From assembly GCA_002423305.1 (NCBI GenBank), contig DIVI01000104.1:1-13873 (forward strand): a DNA stretch of 13,873 nucleotides, read 5' to 3'. The position numbers were made by a program, and so were the translations under genes. The notes under the pieces are model-generated. The model had not been told where the DNA came from, searched no databases, and worked only from the letters and a program-made list of their open reading frames with translations. Positions 8,025 through 13,873 of the stretch are shown in pieces. The first letter of the stretch is position 1; each line of letters begins with the position of its first letter. The stretch is from Methylococcus sp. UBA6136. GTDB lineage: Bacteria; Pseudomonadota; Gammaproteobacteria; Methylococcales; Methylococcaceae.

Positions 8025-8069
8025 GCTCCTCGGCATAATGACGGTATCAATGTCAGCGCAGGAGCGAGG
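8025..8069 (-). promoter_or_regulatory. thiC: Proposed riboswitch expression platform (anti-SD / SD)
   Basis: GCUCCU (8065-8060) can pair perfectly with AGGAGC (8030-8025), which contains most of the thiC Shine-Dalgarno sequence; CCUCG (8069-8065) can alternatively pair with CGAGG (8032-8028). The overlapping UCCUGCGC (8063-8056) is complementary (one G-U) to the aptamer's conserved GCGUAGGA (8121-8114). This gives a mutually exclusive switch that would act on translation. The pairing is read from sequence; the mechanism is inferred. Confidence 0.6.
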
Positions 8070-8111
8070 TCTGAACAGATGACCGGAAAAAATCCGGCCT
8101 CTTGAACAGGC

Positions 8112-8206
8112 TTTCCTACGCCGGTACTAACCGGGTCAGGTTCGAAGGGTGTGTCTCAGCCCGGCAGCGGATGGTCTTCTATCGCGCCGGGCACCCCTAG
8201 CCCTAG
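8112..8206 (-). promoter_or_regulatory. TPP riboswitch (THI element)
   Basis: On the minus strand the segment carries the diagnostic blocks of the thiamine pyrophosphate aptamer in order: GGGGUGCCC (from 8197), GGCUGAGA with ACACCC and UUCGAACCUGA in the centre, and the P5 hairpin CCGGUUAGUACCGG followed by GCGUAGGA. P1 can be closed by GGGCU with AGCCU. It lies about 90 bases upstream of thiC, the expected target. High TPP should lower thiC expression. Confidence 0.96.
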
Positions 8207-8256
8207 GTTGGCGAGTAAGCTAATGCATGATGCCAGGTTTGGCAAGGCAGAGCGCT

Positions 8257-8805
8257 TTATCGGGCGTCACGGGTCACGGGAGGGCCGATGGTCAGGCTGG
8301 TTTGCCAGTTATTGGACGGGTCGCGCTCCTTGTAAAAGCGGACTTCAACCTTGGCTGGATCGCTCCCTTTCGAGAACAGCGTGGCTTCGCCGGTTTGCCC
8401 AGCGGGGTGGGTGACTGTCCATTCCTGGCCAAGACAACGCTGGACAATGCCGAGGCCGTCTTGATAAGCGGAACGCGCGGATGCCTCGTTGCCCTTGTTC
8501 CAGGCGCAGGCGTAATTGGTTCGCCCTCCACCCCAGCCAATCACGTCACACTGGGTTCCGGCGATGATCGGTCGGGCATCCCATCGAGTATGGTCGTAAT
8601 CGGTAGTCCCACTCCCACGAAGGGCGATGAAACCCGTGCTCGCCTGAGCCAGCACGCCTTTAAGCGAAGTGCAGGCCTGACCTTCGCTAATCGCGGCCGT
8701 CGGCTTTTGCATGCTTTGGGAGCACGCAACCACCAAGCCGCCAAGGGCGACCACTACAACCGACTTCGCAAAGACTCCCCGCATTGAATGATCAGACTGA
8801 GACAT
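8257..8805 (-). CDS. Small predicted lipoprotein of unknown function
   Basis: A 182-residue protein with an N-terminal hydrophobic stretch (15-27) ending in the lipobox L-V-V-A-C at Cys28, so it is probably lipidated and anchored in a membrane. The mature part has four further cysteines (45, 86, 100 and 124), allowing two disulfides, and a Gly/Trp-rich patch IGWGGGRTNYACAWN around 88-102. I do not recognise the family and assign no function. The Met at 1 is kept although its ribosome-binding site (AGG, eleven bases upstream) is weak; Met8 would give a more usual short signal but has no ribosome-binding site. The gene ends about 50 bases before the thiC riboswitch on the same strand, with no clear terminator between, so read-through into the riboswitch is possible. 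Confidence 0.8.
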   Translation of the reverse strand: MSQSDHSMRGVFAKSVVVVALGGLVVACSQSMQKPTAAISEGQACTSLKGVLAQASTGFIALRGSGTTDYDHTRWDARPIIAGTQCDVIGWGGGRTNYACAWNKGNEASARSAYQDGLGIVQRCLGQEWTVTHPAGQTGEATLFSKGSDPAKVEVRFYKERDPSNNWQTSLTIGPPVTRDAR

Positions 8806-9128
8806 GAGAACTTGACCTGTCTTTATGAATTAACTGGAAGCAAGTCACCGACTGATGCAGACCAGAACAGCGACTTTGCACGGACTTCGATACTACCACC
8901 CACCCCTCAGACGAAGAAACCACCCGGGGCAGAAGAGACGCGGTGGCATTGCGAAAAACCAGATGGGATGCATGGCAACAATCCGCTTATATAACTTTTG
9001 GCTCTATGTGTATTCAATTTGATTCTTGGGGAATCCATGCGCTGATTGCTACGATGTCCGGTTTGGGGAAAACGGGGCATCGCCTTGATGCCGGGTCCGT
9101 CACCCCTCTATTTTGAGGTATGACTTTA
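8806..9128. other. Divergent intergenic region, lipoprotein / TauE-like exporter
   Basis: This 323-bp gap holds the promoters of two divergent genes but no gene I can support. Visible elements are TTATATAAC near 8988 (possible -10, no clear -35), the inverted repeat GATTC-TTGGG-GAATC (9021-9035), and GGCATC-GCCTT-GATGCC (9076-9092) just before the exporter start. Confidence 0.6.
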
Positions 9129-9932
9129 ATGGTCGTTGATGTGGCGCAGATCATTTCCGGGCTACTGGTGGGTTTTCTGGTCGGCTTGACCGGTGTTGGC
9201 GGCGGGTCATTGATGACACCCATCCTGGTATTCATTTTTGGCTACGCGCCCAAGGCAGCCGTGGGAACCGACCTTTTATTTGCTGCGATCACCAAGACGG
9301 GTGGCGTATTTGTGCATCACGGCAAGCATCGCTCAGTGGAGTGGAAAATCGTAGGGCAGCTTTGCCTGGGCAGTATTCCCGCCGCACTGCTGGTGATTTA
9401 CCTCATGGAAAATGTCTTCACCAAGGATGACACGATTACCAGAGTGATCAGCAGCAGCCTGGGCGTGGCGCTTATTTTCACCTCGCTGGCGCTTTTTGTC
9501 CGAAATCGACTGATATCGCGCCGGCAGCAAGACGAAACCGCCATCGAACGGATCACGCACCAGGAACGTTTCGGGCGCTGGCAGGGCGCTTTGACCCTCT
9601 TGGTCGGACTGGTCCTGGGGGTTTTGGTCACGCTGTCATCAGTGGGCGCAGGTGCGCTCGGCACCATTGCACTGCTCTTCCTTTATCCGCGTCTCGCTAC
9701 CGTTCGTATTGTCGGCACCGACCTGGCGCACGCGATCCCGCTCACAGCGGTTGCTGGCCTCGGCCATATGCACATGGGGAATGTTGACCTGGGACTGCTG
9801 GGAAGCTTGTTGATCGGTTCCTTGCCTGGCATTTACATCGGCAGCCACCTGAGCGCGAAGATTCCGGAAAGAGTCCTGCGCCCCATCCTGGCAACACTCC
9901 TGATGATCATCGGCATCAAATTCGTGATGTGA
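9129..9932 (+). CDS. TauE/SafE-family membrane exporter (DUF81)
   Basis: An integral inner-membrane protein of 267 residues with about eight hydrophobic segments, matching the TauE/SafE family of anion exporters (sulfite, sulfoacetate, sulfonates). It shows the family's internal duplication: the first half has LTGVGGGSLMTPIL then GTDLLFAAITK, and the second half has LSSVGAGALGTIALLF then GTDLAHAIPLTAVAGLGHM. The middle segment (about 115-145) is polar and likely cytosolic. The start is set at 9129 because GAGG (9115-9118) is about ten bases away; the ATG at 9120 lies only one base from it. The substrate cannot be assigned: no sulfur genes adjoin it. It converges on tag with only 14 bases between the stops, so transcripts from the two strands probably overlap. 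Confidence 0.9.
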   Translation: MVVDVAQIISGLLVGFLVGLTGVGGGSLMTPILVFIFGYAPKAAVGTDLLFAAITKTGGVFVHHGKHRSVEWKIVGQLCLGSIPAALLVIYLMENVFTKDDTITRVISSSLGVALIFTSLALFVRNRLISRRQQDETAIERITHQERFGRWQGALTLLVGLVLGVLVTLSSVGAGALGTIALLFLYPRLATVRIVGTDLAHAIPLTAVAGLGHMHMGNVDLGLLGSLLIGSLPGIYIGSHLSAKIPERVLRPILATLLMIIGIKFVM

Positions 9933-9946
9933 GGGCTAACGCCCAC

Positions 9947-10519
9947 TCAACCGGATTGATCGACACGAAAACAGCCGACGATGTGATCGTTGACCAGGCC
10001 GACGGCCTGCATATAGGAATAGCAAATAACCGGGCCTACGAAGGTGAATCCGAGCCGCTTCAGATCCTTGCTGAGCCGGTCAGAAATCGCTGACCGGGGC
10101 GGAAGGGCGGCCAGATCAGGCCATACGTTGTTGATGGATCGACCCTCTACAAAGCGCCAGAGATACTGATCAAAACTGCCAAATTGTTCCTGAACGGCCA
10201 GGAAAGCCCGTGCATTGTTCACGGCTGACTTAAGTTTTAGCCGGTTTCGTATCAGGCCCGAGGTTTGCATCAGTTCAGCCATCTTTTCCGTCCCATAACT
10301 CGCGACTCTTGCCGGGTCAAAACCGTCAAAAGCAACCCGATACGCCTCGCGCTTGCGGAGCACCGTGACCCAGGACAGTCCGGCCTGCGCGCCCTCGAGC
10401 AGCAGAAATTCGAACAGCCGCCGATCATCATGTTCGGGTACGCCCCATTCAGAATCGTGATATTGCCGCTCCAGCTCAGTCCGCTCGGCCCACGCGCAGC
10501 GGGAGCGCGGTTGACTCAT
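9947..10519 (-). CDS. tag: DNA-3-methyladenine glycosylase I
   Basis: Base-excision repair enzyme that removes 3-methyladenine from alkylated DNA. The 190-residue product has the family's zinc-snap ligands Cys8, His21, His179 and Cys183 (RCAW, YHDSEWG, VNDHIVGCF). It also has the base-pocket residues equivalent to E. coli Tyr16, Glu38 and Trp46: Tyr20, Glu42 and Trp50 (LEGAQAGLSW). The ATG at 10519 is chosen: it overlaps the stop of the PHP gene as ATGA and has AAGGGGG nine bases upstream. An in-frame extension to 10603 would run inside the PHP gene and is rejected. It is the last gene of the ABC-PHP-tag operon. Length and motifs are normal, so it should be active. Confidence 0.95.
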   Translation of the reverse strand: MSQPRSRCAWAERTELERQYHDSEWGVPEHDDRRLFEFLLLEGAQAGLSWVTVLRKREAYRVAFDGFDPARVASYGTEKMAELMQTSGLIRNRLKLKSAVNNARAFLAVQEQFGSFDQYLWRFVEGRSINNVWPDLAALPPRSAISDRLSKDLKRLGFTFVGPVICYSYMQAVGLVNDHIVGCFRVDQSG

Positions 10520-11388
10520 TCGCCGCAGCCCCCTTGCTCCCAAGCCTTCCAGACGGGCTCTAGCCCAACAGGGAGTGCGGGTAGCCGCCCCAGCTTGGGC
10601 CAACCCTCATCGGGACCATGAAAATCGGAGCCGCACGAAGCCAGTAAACCAAAACGCGAGGCCAAGGCAGCGCTGGACTGAACCTCGCCGGGTGAGGCTG
10701 TGCCGGACAGGACCTCCAGACCCTCGCCACCCATGTCCTTGAATTCCCCCAGCAATCGACGTAACCAGCTGCCCGTCAATTTGTAGCGCTGTGGGTGGGC
10801 CAGCACGGCAACCCCGCCCGCATCACGTATCCACTGGATTGCATCAGCGATGTCGGCCCAGCGGGTGGAAACATAGCCAGGCTTTCCTGCCGTCAAGTAG
10901 CGGCCAAAGACATCCCTGACATCGGCGGCGAGTCCCCGCCGGGCTAGGCAATAGGCAAAATGTGTTCGCGTGATCATGCCCCCAGCGGCCATGGTTTGGG
11001 CTTCTTCAAAAATCCCAGCAATCCCCGCCTTATCCAGCCGCTCCCCCATTTGCACCGCACGTTCGGCCCTGACCTTCTGCAACTGGCTCAAGCCAGTCTG
11101 CAGCGGGGCATGGTGCGCATCGATATTCAGACCGACCACGTGCAGGGTTTTCTTTTCCCAGGTCACGGAGACTTCCACGCCCGGGACTATATGGATGCCG
11201 GCGCTCTGCGCTGCGCGCGCAGCCTCGGGCAAACCTGCCGTCGTATCGTGGTCAGTGAGGCCCAATACCTTGACCCCGGCGGTCGCCGCCCGCTGCACCA
11301 AATCAGTCGGCGAATAAAAACCGTCCGACGCAGTCGAGTGGGAGTGGAGATCGTAAACGGTCAAAGGCCCCGGCTTCTGGCTGCTCAT
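10516..11388 (-). CDS. PHP-domain phosphoesterase (YciV/RnmAH-like)
   Basis: A 290-residue polymerase-and-histidinol-phosphatase (PHP) domain protein. Metal-binding motifs appear in order: DLHSHSTASDG (His15, His17, Asp22), GLTDHDT (Asp46, His47), PGVEVS (Glu72), LHVVGLNID (His83), VLAHPQRY and CGSDFHG. This is the layout of YciV/TrpH proteins, which act as 3',5'-nucleotide phosphatases or 5'-3' exonucleases (RNase AM in E. coli). A nucleotide- or RNA-degrading phosphoesterase is likely; the exact substrate is inferred only from the family. The start ATG overlaps the ABC gene's stop (ATGA) and has GGAG five bases upstream. The end overlaps the tag start in the same way, so all three genes should be translationally coupled. 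Confidence 0.9.
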   Translation of the reverse strand: MSSQKPGPLTVYDLHSHSTASDGFYSPTDLVQRAATAGVKVLGLTDHDTTAGLPEAARAAQSAGIHIVPGVEVSVTWEKKTLHVVGLNIDAHHAPLQTGLSQLQKVRAERAVQMGERLDKAGIAGIFEEAQTMAAGGMITRTHFAYCLARRGLAADVRDVFGRYLTAGKPGYVSTRWADIADAIQWIRDAGGVAVLAHPQRYKLTGSWLRRLLGEFKDMGGEGLEVLSGTASPGEVQSSAALASRFGLLASCGSDFHGPDEGWPKLGRLPALPVGLEPVWKAWEQGGCGE

Positions 11389-13226
11389 GCAGGCTCCATC
11401 CGAGCTTCAATCCCCTGGGACCTTGGGCCAGGCGCGCCATAAAGCTTGGAATAAAGTCCCTCCCGCGCCATAAGGGTTTCGTGATTGCCATCCTCGACGA
11501 TGAGTCCGTCCTCGAAGACCAATATTCGATCGGCATGGGTAATGGCACTGAGCCTATGCGCCACGATCAGGGTCGTGCGCTGGGCCAGAAAATCATCAAG
11601 GGATCGGTAGAGATTGGCCTCGGTAACATTGTCGACCGCAGAGGTAGCCTCATCCAGAATGACGACCCTGGGGTCGGCCAGCACCATCCGCGCAATGGCC
11701 AGTCTTTGACGCTGACCACCCGAAAGACGTACACCGGATCGCCCCACCACCGCATCAAGACCCTCGGGTGCCTCTTCGATCACGTCACGCAGCTGAGCGA
11801 TCTCCAGTGCCCGCCAGAGATCCTCGTTCCGGGCATCCCGACCAAGCGTCAGATTGGATCGCACGGTATCGTTGAACAGTACGGGGTGCTGAAGCACGGT
11901 CACGACATGCTCCCGCACGACATCCATACCAATCTGATCCATGGGCACCCCATCAAAATAAACCATGCCTTGCGTCGGAGGATAGAGACCGATGAGCACC
12001 TGAACCAGTGTCGACTTGCCACCCCCGCTGGCCCCGACCAGAGCGACCTTTTCGCCGGGTGCAATATCCAGCTGCAGTCCCTGCAGCACCTCGCCACCAT
12101 GGGGATAGGTGAAATGGAGGTTATTCACGTGGACACCCACCGTTTTCTTGCCAAGAAAAGGATTGTGCCGATGTGGGTAAATCGGCTCCAGCTGGCACGC
12201 GCAGAACTGGTTCAGCCGATCAAGTGCCGCGTTGGCGCCGTAATAGGCATATTGCATGCCCAGGATCTCCTGGACGGGCGCCATCATGAACCAAAGGTAT
12301 CCCGATACCGCCATCATTTCGCCAATGGTCAGGTCCGAGTAAACCACCATGAAAAGCGCCAAGCCGCGAAATAGATCAAAGCCGGTTAGAAACACCAGAA
12401 AACTCAGCCGGCTGGCGGCATCACTCTTCCAGACATAGGCGGCGGAATGCTCACGGACGCCCCTGGCGGCATCCACCAGACGACCGAAATAATGCTGCTC
12501 CCGGTTGCTGGCCCGAATCTGCTGAATGGCATCCAGCGTCTCGGTCAGCGCCGTCTGGAAAGCGCCAATCGCAGTGTTTTCCCGTCGCTTGAGCAGCTTG
12601 ACCTGCTTGCCCAACACCTTGGTAAAAAAAATCACCACAGGATTGAGCAGCAGAATGAACAGCGCAAGACGCCAGTTCATCCACAGCAGTACCGCGGCGG
12701 TGCCGGTCAGCGTCAGAACCGCCACCAGGCTCCTGGCCACGGTATTACCGATGAAGGCATCCAGCGTATCCAGATCAGTCACCAGGTGCGTCACGACGGC
12801 ACCGCTGCCGAGGCTCTCGTATTCCGCCATCGAAATTCGCTCCAATCGCCCAATCAGATGTGAGCGGATGCGGAAAACGACATCCTTGGAAATCAAGCTA
12901 AAGGCTCGGGTCTGAATAACGTTGAAGATCGCGGCCAGCAGACGCAGCAGCATCGTCAACAGGAGCAAGGTCAGAATGTAGCCTGTCGGCCCCTGCCAGC
13001 CTTCCGGCAGGATACGGTTCATCGCCCCGATCGCCACCCCTGGATGATTCAACAATACTTCATCCACCAACATCGGCAACAACAACGGAACGGGAACGGC
13101 AGCAAGCGCAGCCAAAACAGCGACCCATTGGGCAAGAATCAACTCCCTTTTGTGCCGCAGCACCACGCTCTTGATATAGCGCCAACCCAGCGGAGCACTG
13201 AGCACCTGTTCCGGTTTTGCAGTCAT
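11385..13226 (-). CDS. ABC exporter, fused membrane and ATPase domains (MsbA/LapB-like half-transporter)
   Basis: A 613-residue half-transporter that should form a homodimer in the inner membrane. Residues 30-335 are the six-helix type I exporter domain, with hydrophobic stretches near 30-55, 82-103, 165-205 and 272-320. Residues 365-600 form the ATPase: Walker A GASGGGKST (398-406), Q-loop Gln446, signature LSGGQ (501-505), Walker B VVILDEATS (521-529) and H-loop His557. The substrate (lipid, peptide or drug) cannot be read. No periplasmic adaptor or outer-membrane gene is beside it, so type I secretion is not indicated. The ribosome-binding site is weak, but the ATG overlaps the TGA of a 40-codon ORF, so coupling may drive its start. 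It is the first well-supported gene of the operon with the PHP gene and tag. Confidence 0.93.
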   Translation of the reverse strand: MTAKPEQVLSAPLGWRYIKSVVLRHKRELILAQWVAVLAALAAVPVPLLLPMLVDEVLLNHPGVAIGAMNRILPEGWQGPTGYILTLLLLTMLLRLLAAIFNVIQTRAFSLISKDVVFRIRSHLIGRLERISMAEYESLGSGAVVTHLVTDLDTLDAFIGNTVARSLVAVLTLTGTAAVLLWMNWRLALFILLLNPVVIFFTKVLGKQVKLLKRRENTAIGAFQTALTETLDAIQQIRASNREQHYFGRLVDAARGVREHSAAYVWKSDAASRLSFLVFLTGFDLFRGLALFMVVYSDLTIGEMMAVSGYLWFMMAPVQEILGMQYAYYGANAALDRLNQFCACQLEPIYPHRHNPFLGKKTVGVHVNNLHFTYPHGGEVLQGLQLDIAPGEKVALVGASGGGKSTLVQVLIGLYPPTQGMVYFDGVPMDQIGMDVVREHVVTVLQHPVLFNDTVRSNLTLGRDARNEDLWRALEIAQLRDVIEEAPEGLDAVVGRSGVRLSGGQRQRLAIARMVLADPRVVILDEATSAVDNVTEANLYRSLDDFLAQRTTLIVAHRLSAITHADRILVFEDGLIVEDGNHETLMAREGLYSKLYGAPGPRSQGIEARMEPA

Positions 13227-13345
13227 GTTGCCATTGAAATCTTGTTGCTATTCATCTCGCCACGGAAAGGGCCGGTGCGGCCGGGAAGGGCACCATCCAT
13301 CGTGGCCCATACATCGGCTCCCCTCGCTTTAACCGACCAGGCCAT
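13223..13345 (-). CDS. Possible 40-codon ORF coupled to the ABC exporter
   Basis: An ATG-started frame of 40 codons (MAWSVKARGADVW at the start, NSNKISMAT at the end). Its TGA overlaps the ABC exporter ATG as ATGA, the same junction used by the next two genes of the operon. It has no visible ribosome-binding site at the ATG (13345); internal ATGs at 13300 and 13255 could also serve as starts. No homolog is recognised. It could be a small leader protein whose translation feeds ribosomes to the ABC gene, or a chance frame. Confidence 0.35.
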   Translation of the reverse strand: MAWSVKARGADVWATMDGALPGRTGPFRGEMNSNKISMAT

Positions 13346-13355
13346 CTGATACAAT
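13328..13355 (+). promoter_or_regulatory. Candidate sigma-70 promoter with extended -10 toward fabA
   Basis: TGA-TACAAT (TG at 13347-13348, hexamer 13350-13355) is an extended -10 element. TTTAAC (13328-13333) is a weak -35 with a 16-base spacer. Transcription would start near 13362, giving a leader of about 240 nt before fabA. Assignment rests on motif match only. Confidence 0.45.
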
Positions 13356-13458
13356 GCCGCGGAAATTCGGGGCTGACGGGATGTCTACCATCGGAAAATC
13401 TCTCTTTAGGAAACACCCATTACGACCCACTGCATGGCGAAGGCGGGCTGTGAGTTTT

Positions 13459-13474
13459 GGGGATGGCGATCCCC
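13459..13474. repeat. Perfect inverted repeat in the fabA leader
   Basis: GGGGAT-GGCG-ATCCCC is a perfect 6-bp inverted repeat with a 4-base spacer. It is about 100 bases downstream of the proposed start of transcription and 130 bases upstream of fabA. It could be an RNA hairpin or an operator; no T-run follows to make it a standard terminator. Confidence 0.5.
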
Positions 13475-13604
13475 TCTTGAGGCGGAGAGTATAAATGCTC
13501 CAAACAGTCCGGGCTGGCACGATTCGTTTTGCCCCCCCCGGAACCCGGCCATGGGCTTACCTAATATATCCCCGAAACAATCAATAACAATCTTAAACAT
13601 CGGC

Positions 13605-13873
13605 ATGCCAATGACAGTTACGGAAACCCCCCCGAGCCATTCTCGCCAATCCCATTACACCCGGGAGGATCTCCTCAGTTGCGGACGTGGCGAACTTTTC
13701 GGGCCCGGTAACGCTCAATTGCCGCTACCCCCCATGTTGATGTTCGACCGTATCACGCACATTGCGGCAGAAGGCGGAATCTTCGACAAGGGGGTGATAA
13801 CCGCCGAGCTGGATGTGTCACCTGACCTCTGGTTTTTCGACTGCCACTTCAGGCATGATCCGGTCATGCCTGG
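13605..13873 (+). CDS. fabA: 3-hydroxydecanoyl-ACP dehydratase/isomerase, 5' part (cut by window edge)
   Basis: The N-terminal half of FabA, which dehydrates 3-hydroxydecanoyl-ACP and isomerises trans-2- to cis-3-decenoyl-ACP, the entry to unsaturated fatty acids. Visible blocks match E. coli FabA: YTREDLL, CGRGELFG, PMLMFDR, GGIFDKG, AELDVSPDLWFF and CHFRHDPVMPG. The catalytic His is residue 79 counted from the ATG at 13611; the catalytic Asp lies beyond the edge. Either ATG (13605 or 13611) could be the start, and neither has a clear ribosome-binding site. The frame stays open to the last base of the window. A C7 run (13627-13633) falls in codons 6-8. A fabB partner, often next in line, would be outside the window. 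Confidence 0.93.
   Translation, partial: MPMTVTETPPSHSRQSHYTREDLLSCGRGELFGPGNAQLPLPPMLMFDRITHIAAEGGIFDKGVITAELDVSPDLWFFDCHFRHDPVMP

Larger units (their letters stand above)
13227..13604. other. Divergent region between the ABC operon and fabA
   Basis: This 378-bp region has no well-supported gene. It contains the weak 40-codon frame (minus), an extended -10 promoter toward fabA, a 37-codon frame on the plus strand (13381-13494), the inverted repeat at 13459-13474, a C8 tract (13532-13539), and a possible stem of CCGGG (13509-13513) with CCCGG (13544-13548) plus GGCA/TGCC inside. The last 50 bases before fabA are AT-rich. Confidence 0.6.

Noticed and set aside
7390..8082. 230-codon plus-strand frame opposite the start of thiC
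   Set aside because: Antisense to the conserved ThiC N-terminus and its leader, with no recognisable content.
8227..8787. 186-codon plus-strand frame opposite the lipoprotein
   Set aside because: The minus-strand frame has a signal sequence and lipobox; the plus frame has no ribosome-binding site or domain.
10520..10603. Upstream start for tag
   Set aside because: It would overlap deeply with the PHP gene and add an Arg/Ala-rich tail absent from the family; the ATGA junction with AAGGGGG upstream is better.
11481..12374. 297-codon plus-strand frame opposite the ABC ATPase domain
   Set aside because: Antisense to Walker A, the signature motif and Walker B; no start signal.
13369..13500. Possible tmRNA or other structured RNA gene, because GGGGCTGACGGGAT recalls the tmRNA 5' end
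   Set aside because: There is no tRNA-like 3' half, tag reading frame or CCA end, so the resemblance is superficial.

Overview
The window reads as ordinary chromosomal DNA of a proteobacterium, most likely a gammaproteobacterium. The evidence is a FabA-type 3-hydroxydecanoyl-ACP dehydratase at the right edge, a TPP-riboswitch-controlled thiC, a long B12-dependent ribonucleotide reductase of the proteobacterial type, an HhH-type Tag glycosylase, and moderate-to-high G+C. A sulfur-oxidising relative is possible but is only a guess. There are no tRNA or rRNA genes, CRISPR arrays, insertion sequences or phage genes. Ten complete protein genes and one partial gene are supported.

Left part (1-3055): two divergent genes for exported proteins. 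One (minus) joins a signal peptide, a pentapeptide-repeat beta-helix and a PEBP (YbhB/YbcL) domain. The other (plus) is a DJ-1/PfpI-family protein with a signal peptide. They are followed by a small Cys-rich BCAM0308-type protein (plus), which converges on nrdJ across a strong hairpin.

Middle (3176-8256): nrdJ (adenosylcobalamin-dependent ribonucleotide reductase) and thiC (HMP-P synthase), both minus. A strong intrinsic terminator separates them, so they appear to be independent transcription units. thiC has a clear TPP riboswitch. Its downstream sequence can be folded into a mutually exclusive switch that hides or frees the Shine-Dalgarno sequence, so translational control can be proposed. 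nrdJ looks richer in G+C than its neighbours.

Right part (8257-13873): a small predicted lipoprotein (minus) and a divergent TauE/SafE-type exporter (plus). Then comes a compact minus-strand operon of an MsbA-like ABC exporter, a PHP phosphoesterase and tag, joined by two ATGA overlaps. A 40-codon ORF overlaps the ABC start in the same ATGA way and may be a fourth, leading member. Across a 378-bp divergent region lies the 5' end of fabA (plus), preceded by an extended -10 promoter and a roughly 240-nt leader with inverted repeats and C-tracts.

No obviously new multi-gene system is present. The items most worth a second look are the pentapeptide-PEBP fusion, the derived mechanism of the thiC riboswitch, the coupled short ORF before the ABC gene, and the structured fabA leader.
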